Source: Streptomyces sp. NBC_01451
GTDB lineage: Bacteria > Actinomycetota > Actinomycetes > Streptomycetales > Streptomycetaceae
Length of the DNA: 64,000 nt
Assembly (NCBI RefSeq): GCF_036227485.1
Contig: NZ_CP109479.1
Location: forward strand, 1,488,001-1,552,000
Direction: 5' to 3'
Shown here: piece after piece, positions 54,800 to 63,472 of the stretch
Layout: each line of letters opens with the position of its first letter
Position numbering within the stretch: position 1 is the stretch's first letter
The notes under the pieces: generated by a model
Database searches by the model: none
What the model saw: the letters and a program-made list of their open reading frames with translations, nothing else
What the model was told of the DNA's origin: nothing
Program-made: the position numbers and the translations under genes

Positions 54800-55267
54800 A
54801 TGGAGTGGCTTGAGGCGAGCACGGAGAACTGCCCCGTCCAGCGCACGCTCGACGTGGTCGGGGAGAAATGGACGCTGCTGATCCTGCGTGACGCCGTCAA
54901 CGGAGTCCGGCGATTCGACGACTTCCACCGTCACATCGGCCTGTCGGAGGCCGTTCTCAGCGACCGCCTCCGGAAGCTGATCGCGGCCGGCGTCATGAGG
55001 ACCGTCCCCTACCGGGAGCCGGGCAGCCGCTCCCGCAACGAATACCGTCTGACCCGCAAGGGCTGGGACCTGTGGCCCGTCCTGATGGCGCTGAGCCAGT
55101 GGGGCGAGGCGTACGCGCTCGGCTCCGAGGGACCGGTGCTCGACGTTCGCCACACCGCCTGCGGCTCCCCGGTCCGGGTGGTCGTCGAGTGCTCCGCGGA
55201 GCACTCCGCTCTCACCCTCTCGGAGGTCACCGCCCGACCGGGACCAGGGGCCCGTCCTCGGACATGA
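54800..55267 (+). CDS. HxlR family transcriptional regulator
   Basis: Winged-helix regulator (155 residues) of the HxlR/MarR-like type. The signature is NCPVQRTLDVVGEKWTLLIL, followed by IGLSEAVLSDRLRKLIAAGV and SRNEYRLTRKGWDLWPVLMA. The cysteine in the NCPV motif is sometimes redox-sensing in this family. A C-terminal extension with His/Cys (DVRHTACGSPVRVVVECSAE) may bind a metal. It is divergent from the thioesterase. Confidence 0.92.
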   Translation: MEWLEASTENCPVQRTLDVVGEKWTLLILRDAVNGVRRFDDFHRHIGLSEAVLSDRLRKLIAAGVMRTVPYREPGSRSRNEYRLTRKGWDLWPVLMALSQWGEAYALGSEGPVLDVRHTACGSPVRVVVECSAEHSALTLSEVTARPGPGARPRT

Positions 55268-55752
55268 CCTGTAGCTGAGGCACCGCCGGCGCGTGTCGGC
55301 AGCGGATCGTCGGGTACGCGGCGAGCATCCCCGAAATCTGGTGGAACTCATGGGCATCGCGTTTCCGACCGCCCACCAGGGCGCCGAACAGGTCGAACCC
55401 ACCGAGCCCCGGCAGACGGCGACCGCCGGAGGCGGCGGCGGAGAACCGGTGCCCGAGTCCTCCGGCGGGCTCGGGCCGCCCGGCGGGGTGGCCGGGCGGC
55501 CCGAGCCCGGCCGACGCGCAGGTGCGGATCCGCGACGCCTCCCTGCCGACCTCGGACACGAGTGCGTCGCGGAACGTCCTCGGATCGTCCTGACGGCCAT
55601 CGGCCACTGGTCGGCCGGTGACAGCCCCGCCCTCGTCGCGGCGGTCGCGGCCCATCGGCACTGGGATACTCCCCCGGTGCGCCGCTGAGATCCACCGCCG
55701 CGGCCGGTGCCGCTGCCGGGAGCCCTCGGGCCCCGGGCGGCGGCACCTTCGC
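55268..55752. other. Stretch with an uncertain minus-strand reading frame
   Basis: About 485 bases between HxlR and a DUF6158-like gene. A minus-strand frame ending at 55227 reads through most of it and overlaps the HxlR 3' end. It has some protein-like parts (TFRDALVSEVGREASRIR, GGFDLFGALVGGRKRDAHEF), but no clear start, ribosome-binding site or family. It could be a decayed gene or chance. Confidence 0.35.
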
Positions 55753-55986
55753 TCACTCCTGCGCGCCGTCCCGGTCCCGGGCGCCCGCACGGGTGCGGCC
55801 CGTGGCGACCGGACGGCGCGGATGGCGGCGCAGGTACTCGCCCTCCAGCTGCGCCATACGGTCGTTGTGGGCGCGCAGCGCGCCGTTCGACGCGTGCAGC
55901 AGCGTGTCGTGACGGGTGCGGTGGATCGTCTCCAGCTCCTTCATGAGCTGCTGGTCGTCCAGTCGGGCCGGATCGACTCCGTTCAT
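55753..55986 (-). CDS. Small conserved protein, DUF6158-like
   Basis: A 77-residue soluble protein. The core NGVDPARLDDQQLMKELETI, then HRTRHDTLLHAS and LEGEYLRRHP match what I recall of DUF6158, a helical family found across Streptomyces. The C-terminus is basic and low in complexity. Function unknown. It is followed within 100 bases by the ABC-F gene on the same strand, in a separate unit. Confidence 0.75.
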   Translation of the reverse strand: MNGVDPARLDDQQLMKELETIHRTRHDTLLHASNGALRAHNDRMAQLEGEYLRRHPRRPVATGRTRAGARDRDGAQE

Positions 55987-56056
55987 GGTGGCACCCCAGT
56001 CGTCGAGTTCTTCCGTACGGCCCGGGTACCCCTGGCCGCACAGGCGAAGCGACTCT

Positions 56057-57676
56057 TTACCGGGCCCGCTCCACCCGCCGCTCGTCCCACACGGGCTCGG
56101 AGGTCTCGCGGACCCGCCCGTCGCTGCCGAAGACCAGATACCGGTCGAAGGAACGCGCGAACCAACGGTCGTGCGTGACGGCGAGAACCGTGCCCTCGAA
56201 CGCCTCCAGGCCTTCCTGGAGTGCCTCGGCGGACTCCAGGTCGAGGTTGTCCGTCGGCTCGTCCAGCAGCAGCGCCGTGACCCCCTCCAGTTCCAGGAGC
56301 AGGATCTGGAAACGGGCCTGCTGGCCCCCGGAGAGCCGCTCGAAGCGCTGCTCGGCCTGGGCGGTCAGCTCGTAGCGGCGCAGCCGGGACATGGCCGCGC
56401 CCCGGTCCTGCGAGTGCTCAGACCACAGGATGTCGAGGAGCGGACGGCCCTCCAGTTCGGGATGGGCATGCGTCTGCGCGAAGTGCCCGGGCACGACCCG
56501 CGCGCCGAGCTTCCACTCGCCCGTGTGGTTCACGGTGTCACCGGCGAGCAGCCGCAGGAAGTGCGACTTGCCGGAGCCGTTGGAGCCGAGAACGGCGACC
56601 CGTTCGCCGTAGAAGACCTCCAGGTCGAAGGGTTTCATCAGCCCGGTCAGCTCAAGTCCCTTGCAGGTGATGGCCCTTACGCCGGTACGGCCGCCCTTGA
56701 GCCGCATGGTGATGTCCTGCTCGCGCGGCGGCTCGGGCGGCGGCCCCGCCTCCTCGAACTTCCTCAGCCTGGTCTGCGCGGCCTGGTAGCGGGACGCCAA
56801 CTCATGGCTGATGGAGGCCGCCTGACGAAGGTTCAGCACCAGCTTCTTCAACTGGGCGTGCTTCTCGTCCCAGCGCCGGCGCAACTCCTCGAAGCGCGCG
56901 AACCGTTCGGCCCGCGCCTCGTGATAGGTGGCGAACCCGGCGCCGTGCACCCACGCGTCCGCGCCTGCGGGGCCGGGTTCGACGGACACGATCTTCTGCG
57001 CGGACCGGGAGAGCAGCTCCCGGTCGTGGGAGACGAAGAGAACGGTCTTGCGGGTCTCCGCGAGCCGGTCCTCCAGCCACCGTTTGCCGGGTACGTCGAG
57101 GTAGTTGTCGGGCTCGTCGAGCAGCAGCACCTCGTCCGTGCCGCGCAGCAGCGCCTCCAGCACCAGCCGCTTCTGCTCACCGCCGGAGAGGGTGCGCACG
57201 AGCCGCCACTGGGCCTTCTCGTACGGCACCCCGAGCGCGGCGGTGGTGCACATGTCCCACAGTGTCTCGGCCTCGTAGCCGCGCGCCTCGGCCCAGTCGG
57301 AGAGGGCCTGGGCGTACTGGAGCTGGGCCGCCTCGTCGTCGACGGTCAGCATGCCGTGCTCGGCGAGGTCGACCTCCTTGGCCGCCTGCTGGATCCGCGG
57401 GGTGGCGACCGACACGAGCAGGTCCCGTACGGTCGTCTCGTCCCGTACGGAGCCCACGAACTGGCGCATCACGCCGAGCCCGCCGCTCACGTTGACGGTC
57501 CCGCCGTGCGGTTTCAGCTCGCCGGAGATCAGCCGCAGCAGGGTCGTCTTCCCGGCGCCGTTGGGTCCCACGAGGGCCACGACGGCCCCTTCGCCCACCC
57601 GGAACGACACATCGCCGAGCAGCGCCCTCCCGTCGGGAAGGTAGTACTCAAGGTGCGCTGCTTCGAGGTGTCCCAT
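56057..57676 (-). CDS. ABC-F family ATPase
   Basis: Soluble twin-ABC ATPase (539 residues) without membrane helices. Domain 1 has LVGPNGAGKTTLLRLISG, LSGGEQKRLVLEALL and VLLLDEPDNYLDV. Domain 2 has VLGSNGSGKSHFLRLLAG, LSGGQQARFQILLLE and LLLDEPTDNLDLES. The linker between them is helical and charged (about residues 255-330), as in ABC-F proteins that work on the ribosome. Some members give antibiotic resistance; others tune translation. No biosynthetic context here, so a housekeeping role is likelier. ATG 57676 gives the usual family start. Confidence 0.92.
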   Translation of the reverse strand: MGHLEAAHLEYYLPDGRALLGDVSFRVGEGAVVALVGPNGAGKTTLLRLISGELKPHGGTVNVSGGLGVMRQFVGSVRDETTVRDLLVSVATPRIQQAAKEVDLAEHGMLTVDDEAAQLQYAQALSDWAEARGYEAETLWDMCTTAALGVPYEKAQWRLVRTLSGGEQKRLVLEALLRGTDEVLLLDEPDNYLDVPGKRWLEDRLAETRKTVLFVSHDRELLSRSAQKIVSVEPGPAGADAWVHGAGFATYHEARAERFARFEELRRRWDEKHAQLKKLVLNLRQAASISHELASRYQAAQTRLRKFEEAGPPPEPPREQDITMRLKGGRTGVRAITCKGLELTGLMKPFDLEVFYGERVAVLGSNGSGKSHFLRLLAGDTVNHTGEWKLGARVVPGHFAQTHAHPELEGRPLLDILWSEHSQDRGAAMSRLRRYELTAQAEQRFERLSGGQQARFQILLLELEGVTALLLDEPTDNLDLESAEALQEGLEAFEGTVLAVTHDRWFARSFDRYLVFGSDGRVRETSEPVWDERRVERAR

Positions 57677-57791
57677 GAGGCGCATTCTGCGGGCCGACAG
57701 CGACCCCCGGCAAACCCATAAACGCACGGCCGCCGGCACACGCGCGCGGGCAGACGGTTCCGGTCGGCGCCGGTGCGCACCGGCGTCCCGG

Positions 57792-57840
57792 AAGGGGCGC
57801 GGGGAACCGTGCGACCGGCCCCCATCGGGCCCGCGGCGGG
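57792..57840 (+). repeat. Interspersed intergenic repeat, copy B
   Basis: Contains aaggggcgcggggaaccgtg followed by cgaccggcccccatcgggcccgcggcggg in parts. It is similar to copies A and C along the whole unit, with one degenerate hairpin arm. It lies between two minus-strand genes (phosphatase and ABC-F). Confidence 0.7.
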
Positions 57841-57848
57841 AATCCCGG

Positions 57849-58511
57849 CTACCCGGCGGGGCCGAGTCGCTCGCCGGCAGGCCCGCTCCCGGTGTCCGAC
57901 CCGGTCTCCGCGACAGCGGCGCCCGCCCAGGACAGGGCCTTCCACCCTTCCGCCGGGGACCCCTCCAGGACGACCACACCGGTGTTGTCGAGCCGGTGCC
58001 CGGCGGCGAAGGGCACGTCGATGTTGTCCGCGCGGGCCGCCGCCCACATCCGGATCGCGGCCCCGTGGCTGACCATGGCGACCGTGCCGGCTCCGCCGTC
58101 GGCGGCCTCCGCGACGACCGCGTCGAACCGTCCGAGCGCCTCGGCACCGTTCTCCCCGCCCGGCATCCGCAGCTCCGTGTCACCGGCCGCCCACGCGAAC
58201 AGGGTGGTCATGTACGTGTGCGCGGCCTCGGAGTCGCCCCGCATCTCCAGGTCCCCGGCGGCCACCTCCCGGATGCCGTCCCGCACTTGTACGCCGAGGC
58301 CACGCGCCCCGGCCAGCGGGGCGGCGGTCAACTGTGCGCGGGTCAGTGTGGAGGCGTACAGCGCGTCGATGTCCTCGCCCGCGAGCGCCTCCGGCAGCGC
58401 GGCGGCCTGCCGCTCCCCCAGCTCGGTCAGTCCGGGTCCCGGAACCGCGGTGTCCAGCAGGAATCGCACGTTCGACGGGGTCTGACCGTGACGGACGAGC
58501 AGCAGACGCAT
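57849..58511 (-). CDS. Histidine phosphatase family protein
   Basis: Phosphoglycerate-mutase-like phosphatase (220 residues). The catalytic RHG motif is LLLVRHGQTPSN, the other catalytic His is in AMVSHGAAIRMW, and the acid region is REVAAGDLEMRGD. ATG 58511 begins MRLLLVRHGQT directly. Substrate unknown; related proteins act on sugar phosphates or as cofactor-dependent mutases. It is divergent from the PAP2 fusion gene, 90 bases between. Confidence 0.93.
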   Translation of the reverse strand: MRLLLVRHGQTPSNVRFLLDTAVPGPGLTELGERQAAALPEALAGEDIDALYASTLTRAQLTAAPLAGARGLGVQVRDGIREVAAGDLEMRGDSEAAHTYMTTLFAWAAGDTELRMPGGENGAEALGRFDAVVAEAADGGAGTVAMVSHGAAIRMWAAARADNIDVPFAAGHRLDNTGVVVLEGSPAEGWKALSWAGAAVAETGSDTGSGPAGERLGPAG

Positions 58512-58601
58512 ATGGCTTCCCTCCCGCCCCACGACCTCGCGACAAGCCCTTTGACCGGCGCGACAAGACAAAAAGGCTCTCTTCAGGGTACCCAGAGGTT
58601 C

Positions 58602-60002
58602 ATGACCGCAGACATCATCGACCTCACCGTCCCACAGCTCGGCCGTCACGCCCTGCGCGAGAACCTGCTGAAACTCGACTCCTGGCTGTTCGAGACCGCC
58701 GCCACCCGGCACTGGCCGGGCGCCGAGCGCGTCCTGCCGAGGCTGAGCCGCAGCGCGAACCACGGTGTCCTGTGGTTCGCGACGGCCGCCGCCCTGGCGG
58801 CGACGGGCAGTCCCCGGGCCCGCCGGGCCGCCGTCCGGGGGCTCGCCTCCCTCGCCGTGGCCTCCGCGACGATCAACACGGTCGGCAAGCGCTCGGTACG
58901 CCGCCCCCGCCCCGGGCTGGACGCCGTACCGACGGTCAGGCAGCTGAAGCGGCAGCCGATCACGACGTCGTTCCCGTCCGGTCACTCCGCGTCGGCGGCA
59001 GCCTTCGCGACCGGTGTCGCCCTGGAGTCCCGGGGGCTGGGCGCGCTGGTGGCGCCGGTCGCCTTCTCGGTGGCGATGTCCCGTGTCTACACCGGCGTCC
59101 ACTTCCCCAGTGACGTGCTGGCGGGCGCGGTCCTGGGCGCGGGCGCCGCGTTCGCCGTACGGAGGCTCGCGCCGACCCGCGATCTCTCCGCGTCCCCGGC
59201 CCGGCCGCACGCCACGGCCCCGGCGCTGCCCGACGGCGAGGGCCTGGTCCTGGTCGCGAACACGGCGGCGGGTACGGCGGACCGGGTCCGCGCGCTGGAG
59301 GACGCGCTGCCGCTGGCGGAGATCGTGGAGTGCGCGCCGGAGGATCTGCGGGCCGAGCTGGAGAAGGCGGCGGCCCGCTGCCGGGTGCTCGGGGTGTGCG
59401 GCGGCGACGGCACGGTGAACACGGCCGCCGGGATCGCCCTGACCCACGGACTCCCGCTCGCGGTGGTGCCCGGCGGCACGCTCAACCGCTTCGCGCTCGA
59501 CCTGGGCGTCGAGGACGCACGGGCCGCCGGCCGCGCGGTGCGCCGGGGCGAGGCGGTGCGCGTGGACGTGGGCCGGTTCCGGTCCGGGGACCAGGAGGGC
59601 GTCTTCCTCAACACCTGCGGCCTGGGCGTCCGCCCGGACCCGGTGCGCGAGCGCGAGCGGGAGCGCTGGTCCGACCGGATCGGTGGTCGGCCGGCCGGGG
59701 TGCTCGGGGCGGTACATGTCCTGCGTGCCGACCGCCATCCGCGGAAGGTGCAACTCCTGGGAGGGCGGCGCCCGTTGTGGCTGCCGTTCGCGGGCAGCGG
59801 CGCCCGCCGCCGGCTGGGTCCCGTGCCGGCCGGCCGCCACCACGCTCACGCGGGCGCCCTCGTCCACCGTCTCCAGTGGGACGACGTGGCTCCGGGCACC
59901 CTCCTCGCGTACGACGGCGAAGTCACCGAGGTGGCGGGCGGGGTGACGCTCGAAAAACTCGCGGAGGCGCTGACCGTCTACCGGCCGCTCGACCAGAACT
60001 GA
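58602..60002 (+). CDS. PAP2 phosphatase / diacylglycerol kinase-like fusion
   Basis: A 466-residue bifunctional lipid enzyme. The PAP2 part carries the three motifs KRSVRRPRP, PSGHSAS and SRVYTGVHFPSDVLAG. From about residue 210 a lipid-kinase (DAGK_cat) domain follows with CGGDGTVNTAAG and PGGTLNRFALDLG. Near the end, after PLWLPFAGSG, the sequence goes almost at once to PGTLLAYDGEVTEVAG. The usual stretch with LDVRV and further helix residues seems missing, so an in-frame internal deletion may have occurred. The protein is somewhat short for the family. Activity of the kinase part is uncertain. Confidence 0.85.
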   Translation: MTADIIDLTVPQLGRHALRENLLKLDSWLFETAATRHWPGAERVLPRLSRSANHGVLWFATAAALAATGSPRARRAAVRGLASLAVASATINTVGKRSVRRPRPGLDAVPTVRQLKRQPITTSFPSGHSASAAAFATGVALESRGLGALVAPVAFSVAMSRVYTGVHFPSDVLAGAVLGAGAAFAVRRLAPTRDLSASPARPHATAPALPDGEGLVLVANTAAGTADRVRALEDALPLAEIVECAPEDLRAELEKAAARCRVLGVCGGDGTVNTAAGIALTHGLPLAVVPGGTLNRFALDLGVEDARAAGRAVRRGEAVRVDVGRFRSGDQEGVFLNTCGLGVRPDPVRERERERWSDRIGGRPAGVLGAVHVLRADRHPRKVQLLGGRRPLWLPFAGSGARRRLGPVPAGRHHAHAGALVHRLQWDDVAPGTLLAYDGEVTEVAGGVTLEKLAEALTVYRPLDQN

Positions 60003-60135
60003 CCCCCGGCGGACGGCCGTTGACGGACGGTGTCCATATTCCAAGACGCGGGTCTCATTATTCGGCACGACTGCGTACGGTGAGGAGCGAGTCGTTCGAA
60101 GCGGGTCGTTCGAGAAGACGAGAAGGGGCACGGCC

Positions 60136-60969
60136 ATGTCCAAGCCGCAGTCGCAGCCGCAGGAGACCGCCGTCTACACGCACGGGCACCACGAGTCCGT
60201 GCTCCGCTCGCACACCTGGCGCACCGCCGCCAACTCGGCGGCCTACCTCCTCGGCTCGCTGAAGCCGCACATGAGGATCCTGGACATCGGCTGCGGCCCG
60301 GGCACGATCACCGCCGACCTGGCCGAACTGGTCCCCGACGGGCAGGTCACCGGCGTCGACCGGGCACCGGGCATCCTGGACCGGGCCAGGGCCACGGCCT
60401 CCGAACGCGGCCTGGGCAACGTCGAGTTCGCGGTCGCGGACATCCACGCGCTGGACTTCCCGGACGACACGTTCTGTGTGGTCCACGCCCATCAGGTGCT
60501 CCAGCACGTGGGCGATCCGGTGCGGGCACTGAGCGAGATGCACCGGGTCACCAAACCGGGCGGGTACATCGCCGTCCGCGAGTCGGACTACCTGGCCATG
60601 GCCTGGTATCCGGCGTCGGAGGGCATGGACGACTGGCTGGACCTGTACCGGCGCGTGGCCCGGGCCAACGGGGGCGAGCCGGACGCGGGGCGTCGCCTGA
60701 AGTCCTGGGCGCTGCGGGCCGGGCTCACGGACATCACGGCCACGTCCAGCACCTGGACGTTCGCGGACAGCGACGAGCTCGCCTGGTGGAGCGGCCTGTG
60801 GGCGGACCGGACACTCGCGTCGGCGTACGCGGACCGGGCCACGGAAGGCGGGCTGGCCACTCCGGAGCGGCTGCGGGCGGTCTCGGAGGCCTGGCGGGAA
60901 TGGGGACGGCGGGAGGACGCCTGGTTCACCGTCCCGCACGGGGAGATCCTCTGCCGAAAGGCCGACTGA
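60136..60969 (+). CDS. Class I SAM methyltransferase (UbiE-like)
   Basis: Methyltransferase of 277 residues. The head THGHHESVLRSHTWRTAANS is shared with actinobacterial and fungal UbiE-like proteins. Motif I is MRILDIGCGPGTITADLAEL, then VTGVDRAPGILDRA, VHAHQVLQHVGDP and TKPGGYIAVRESDY. Cysteine and tryptophan near the end give GEILCRKAD. Substrate unknown. An AGAAGGGG ribosome-binding site precedes the ATG. Confidence 0.92.
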   Translation: MSKPQSQPQETAVYTHGHHESVLRSHTWRTAANSAAYLLGSLKPHMRILDIGCGPGTITADLAELVPDGQVTGVDRAPGILDRARATASERGLGNVEFAVADIHALDFPDDTFCVVHAHQVLQHVGDPVRALSEMHRVTKPGGYIAVRESDYLAMAWYPASEGMDDWLDLYRRVARANGGEPDAGRRLKSWALRAGLTDITATSSTWTFADSDELAWWSGLWADRTLASAYADRATEGGLATPERLRAVSEAWREWGRREDAWFTVPHGEILCRKAD

Positions 60970-61029
60970 TTCCCTCCACGGATGACTGAGACGCCGATTT
61001 CGGGAAACTCGGAGTCCAGGAGGTTCACA

Positions 61030-61200
61030 ATGGTTCCCATTCTGCTAGTACTGCTGCTGGCTCTGATTCTCTTCGGGGCCGGATTCGCGGTGAAAATCCT
61101 CTGGTGGATCGCACTGATCGTGCTTGTCGTCTGGCTACTGGGCTTCCTGGTGCGGGGCACGAGCGCGAGCGGATCAAGGGGTCGCTGGTACCGCTGGTAG
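61030..61200 (+). CDS. Small hydrophobic membrane protein (56 aa)
   Basis: A 56-residue protein with two adjoining hydrophobic helices (VPILLVLLLALILFGAGFAV and ILWWIALIVLVVWLLGFLV) and a short basic tail (SRGRWYRW). AGGAGG lies seven bases before the ATG, a strong support for the start and for real expression. Such a hydrophobic protein is common in Streptomyces, function unknown. A strong terminator follows. Confidence 0.88.
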   Translation: MVPILLVLLLALILFGAGFAVKILWWIALIVLVVWLLGFLVRGTSASGSRGRWYRW

Positions 61201-61244
61201 CCGGCATCGGCAAGTGATCGACCCCCTGGAGAACAGGGTGCTGT

Positions 61245-61279
61245 GCGGCCCGAGTACCGGATTCCGGTACTCGGGCCGC
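61245..61279 (+). terminator. Terminator, perfect 17-bp stem
   Basis: gcggcccgagtaccgga (61245-61261) and its exact complement (61263-61279) flank a single T. It lies 45 bases after the small hydrophobic protein gene. Confidence 0.88.
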
Positions 61280-61448
61280 AGCGGTTCGCGACGTACGGAG
61301 CCGTCCGCGTCGCCTGCTCAGGGCGCCCGGACGTCCGTGCGGGACCGGTTGGGTCAGCCGCGGTCCGGCCTCCCCCGCCGGTTTCCCCGTCTCCTTCTGG
61401 GTACCCGGAGCACACCCCGACCCGCCCTTTTCCGGAGGTGCTTCCCCC

Positions 61449-62408
61449 ATGCCCGAGTACGGCTGCTTCCTCGCGTGCGAGGAATTCGGTCCGGCGGAAC
61501 TCGTCGAGCAGGCGAGGCAGGCCGAACAGGCCGGGTTCCAGGCGCTGTGGATCTCGGACCACTACCACCCGTGGAACGGCGCCCAGGGCCAGAGCCCCTT
61601 CGTGTGGTCGGTGATCGGCGCGCTGTCGCAGGCGGTGTCGCTGCCCGTCCAGACGGCCGTGACCTGCCCGACCGTGCGGATGCACCCGGCGGTGGTGGCG
61701 CAGGCCGCGGCGACGAGCGCGGTGATGACCGACGGCCGCTTCCGGCTCGGCGTCGGCACCGGCGAGGCACTGAACGAGCACGTCCTCGGCGACCGGTGGC
61801 CGCCCGCGCGCACCCGCCTGGAGATGCTGGAGGAGGCGATCCAGGTGATGCGCCGGCTCTTCACCGGCGAGGAGGTCAACCACCGTGGCGTCCACTACAC
61901 CGTCGAGAACGCCCGCCTGTACACCGTCCCCGACGAGCCCGTCCCGATCGACGTCTCCGGCTTCGGCCCCCAGGCCACGGCGCTCGCGGCCCGCGTGGGC
62001 GACGGCTACATCACCATGGGTCCCGACGAGGACCTCACGACCCAGTTCCGCAAGGGCGGCGGGGGCTCGGGGCTCGTCAGCGGCGGTACGAAGGTCTGCT
62101 ACGGCCCCGACCGCGAGGAGGCCGTCCGTACGGCGCACCGGCTGTGGCCCAACCAGCTGCTGCCCGGCGAGATGGCCCAGATCCTGCCCACGCCGCGTCA
62201 CTTCGAGCAACTGGAGCCGCTGGTCACCGAGTCCATGGTGAGCGAGAGGACGGTCTGCGGCCCGGACGTGGACGAACACCTCGCGGCCCTGTCCGCCTTC
62301 GCCGACGCGGGCTTCGACCGGGTCTACGTCAGCCAGATCGGCCCCGACCAGCGCGGCTTCTTCGACTTCTACCGCACGAAGGTGCTGCCGCAGTTGTCGG
62401 GCGGCTGA
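61449..62408 (+). CDS. LLM-class F420-dependent oxidoreductase (TIGR03557-like)
   Basis: Luciferase-like (TIM barrel) oxidoreductase of 319 residues that probably uses coenzyme F420. It resembles the F420-dependent glucose-6-phosphate dehydrogenase-like group: FQALWISDHYHPWNGAQGQS, then SLPVQTAVTCPTVRMHPAVV, RLGVGTGEALNEHVLGDRWP, and GFGPQATALAARVGDGYITM. The substrate is unknown. The start MPEYGCFLACEEF is preceded by GGAGGTG. Confidence 0.92.
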   Translation: MPEYGCFLACEEFGPAELVEQARQAEQAGFQALWISDHYHPWNGAQGQSPFVWSVIGALSQAVSLPVQTAVTCPTVRMHPAVVAQAAATSAVMTDGRFRLGVGTGEALNEHVLGDRWPPARTRLEMLEEAIQVMRRLFTGEEVNHRGVHYTVENARLYTVPDEPVPIDVSGFGPQATALAARVGDGYITMGPDEDLTTQFRKGGGGSGLVSGGTKVCYGPDREEAVRTAHRLWPNQLLPGEMAQILPTPRHFEQLEPLVTESMVSERTVCGPDVDEHLAALSAFADAGFDRVYVSQIGPDQRGFFDFYRTKVLPQLSGG

Positions 62409-62465
62409 GGAGGGCGAACCTCCGGGACACTCACCGGGCCGGGGAGCCCGCGCCTCGACGGGCAA

Positions 62466-62512
62466 CGCCCCGAAAGGGGCGCGGGGAACTGCGCGACGAG
62501 CCACGACGGCCC
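62466..62512 (+). repeat. Interspersed intergenic repeat, copy C
   Basis: Starts with the hairpin cgcccc-gaaa-ggggcg and continues gcggggaactgcgcgacgag ccacgacggccc. It lies between the convergent LLM oxidoreductase and GNAT genes, and may act as their terminator. See copies at 21250 and 57792. Confidence 0.75.
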
Positions 62513-62555
62513 TCGGACACCACAGCGGACTCCCGGCCCGGCGGAGTGCTCACGC

Positions 62556-63107
62556 TCACCGCTTCAGCATCTCCGCGGTGATCGCCCACCGTTCGTGGTC
62601 CCGCCAGGCCCCGTCGATGTAGAGGAAACCCGGCGAGTAGCCCTCCAGCCGGAAGCCGCAGCGCCGGGCGAGGGCGATCGAGGCGGCGTTGCCGGGCTGC
62701 ACGTTGATCTCCAGCCGGTGCAGCCGCAGCGGCGGCCCGAAGGCGTACCGGACGACGAGACCGAGCCCCTCGCTCATCAGCCCCCGCCCGGCCGCATGGA
62801 CGAACGCCCCGTATCCGAGGGCACCGCACAGAAAGCCGCCCTGGACGATGTTGTTGATGTTGACGAACCCGGCGACGGCACCCCGGGCGTCCTTCTCGCA
62901 CACGAGGAACCCGGCCTTCGTCGGATCCTCGATCAGCCGCCCGGCGTACGAGGCGTAGGCGTCCGGGCTCGCCGGCGGGGCCAGCCAGGGGTGGTGCAGG
63001 GCCTTGCTCTCCCGCACCCGGTCGATGAACTCGGCACCGTCCTCGTAGGTGAACGGACGTATGCCCACGCGGGGCCCTTCGGCGAGATATCCACGGTGCT
63101 CAGACAC
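62556..63107 (-). CDS. GNAT family N-acetyltransferase (RimJ/RimL-like)
   Basis: Acetyltransferase of 183 residues. The acetyl-CoA site is in GALGYGAFVHAAGRGLMSEG, followed by LHRLEINVQPGNAASIALAR and RCGFRLEGYSPGFLYIDGAW, the classic RimJ/RimL-like end. GTG start at 63107. The target (protein N-terminus, amine or drug) is unknown. Confidence 0.93.
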   Translation of the reverse strand: MSEHRGYLAEGPRVGIRPFTYEDGAEFIDRVRESKALHHPWLAPPASPDAYASYAGRLIEDPTKAGFLVCEKDARGAVAGFVNINNIVQGGFLCGALGYGAFVHAAGRGLMSEGLGLVVRYAFGPPLRLHRLEINVQPGNAASIALARRCGFRLEGYSPGFLYIDGAWRDHERWAITAEMLKR

Positions 63108-63133
63108 CCGGTCACCTTACGCGCGGCCCTTGT

Positions 63134-63388
63134 TCACCTTCGGCGGCGCATGAAGTAGGCCCCGCAGAGCGCGCCGATGGCCGCCGTGCCGAGCAGCGCC
63201 ATCCACAGCGGCATGGTCACTTCGGGGATCAGCAGGCGGATCCTGGTCGCGCGGGTGTTCTCGAAGATGAAGATCAGGGCGAGCAGGGCGAGCGCCCCGA
63301 CGGCGACCCGGGTGGGCGTCAGCAGCCCCCGCGCACCACCGGTCCCGCCACCGGCGTCGCCACGGCTCTCGGAGGTCTTCGGGCTCAT
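63134..63388 (-). CDS. LapA-like (DUF1049) small membrane protein
   Basis: An 84-residue protein with two helices, VAVGALALLALIFIFENTRA and MALLGTAAIGALCGAYFM. The loop NTRATRIRLLIPEVTMPLW matches the lipopolysaccharide-assembly-protein-A domain (PF06305). The tail is basic (RRRR). In Gram-positive bacteria its role is unknown. It lies 26 bases upstream of the GNAT gene on the same strand. Confidence 0.88.
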   Translation of the reverse strand: MSPKTSESRGDAGGGTGGARGLLTPTRVAVGALALLALIFIFENTRATRIRLLIPEVTMPLWMALLGTAAIGALCGAYFMRRRR

Positions 63389-63472
63389 GGGGCCAGCATG
63401 AGCCCGGCCAGTGCTTCCCGCGCGCCCGGAGGTACGCCGGACGGGTGACGGCAGCGGGAGCCGGCCCGCTCC

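Noticed and set aside
55227..55790. Minus-strand frame between HxlR and the DUF6158-like gene
   Set aside because: Some protein-like parts, but no supported start and no family; it overlaps the HxlR coding end. Kept only as an uncertain note.
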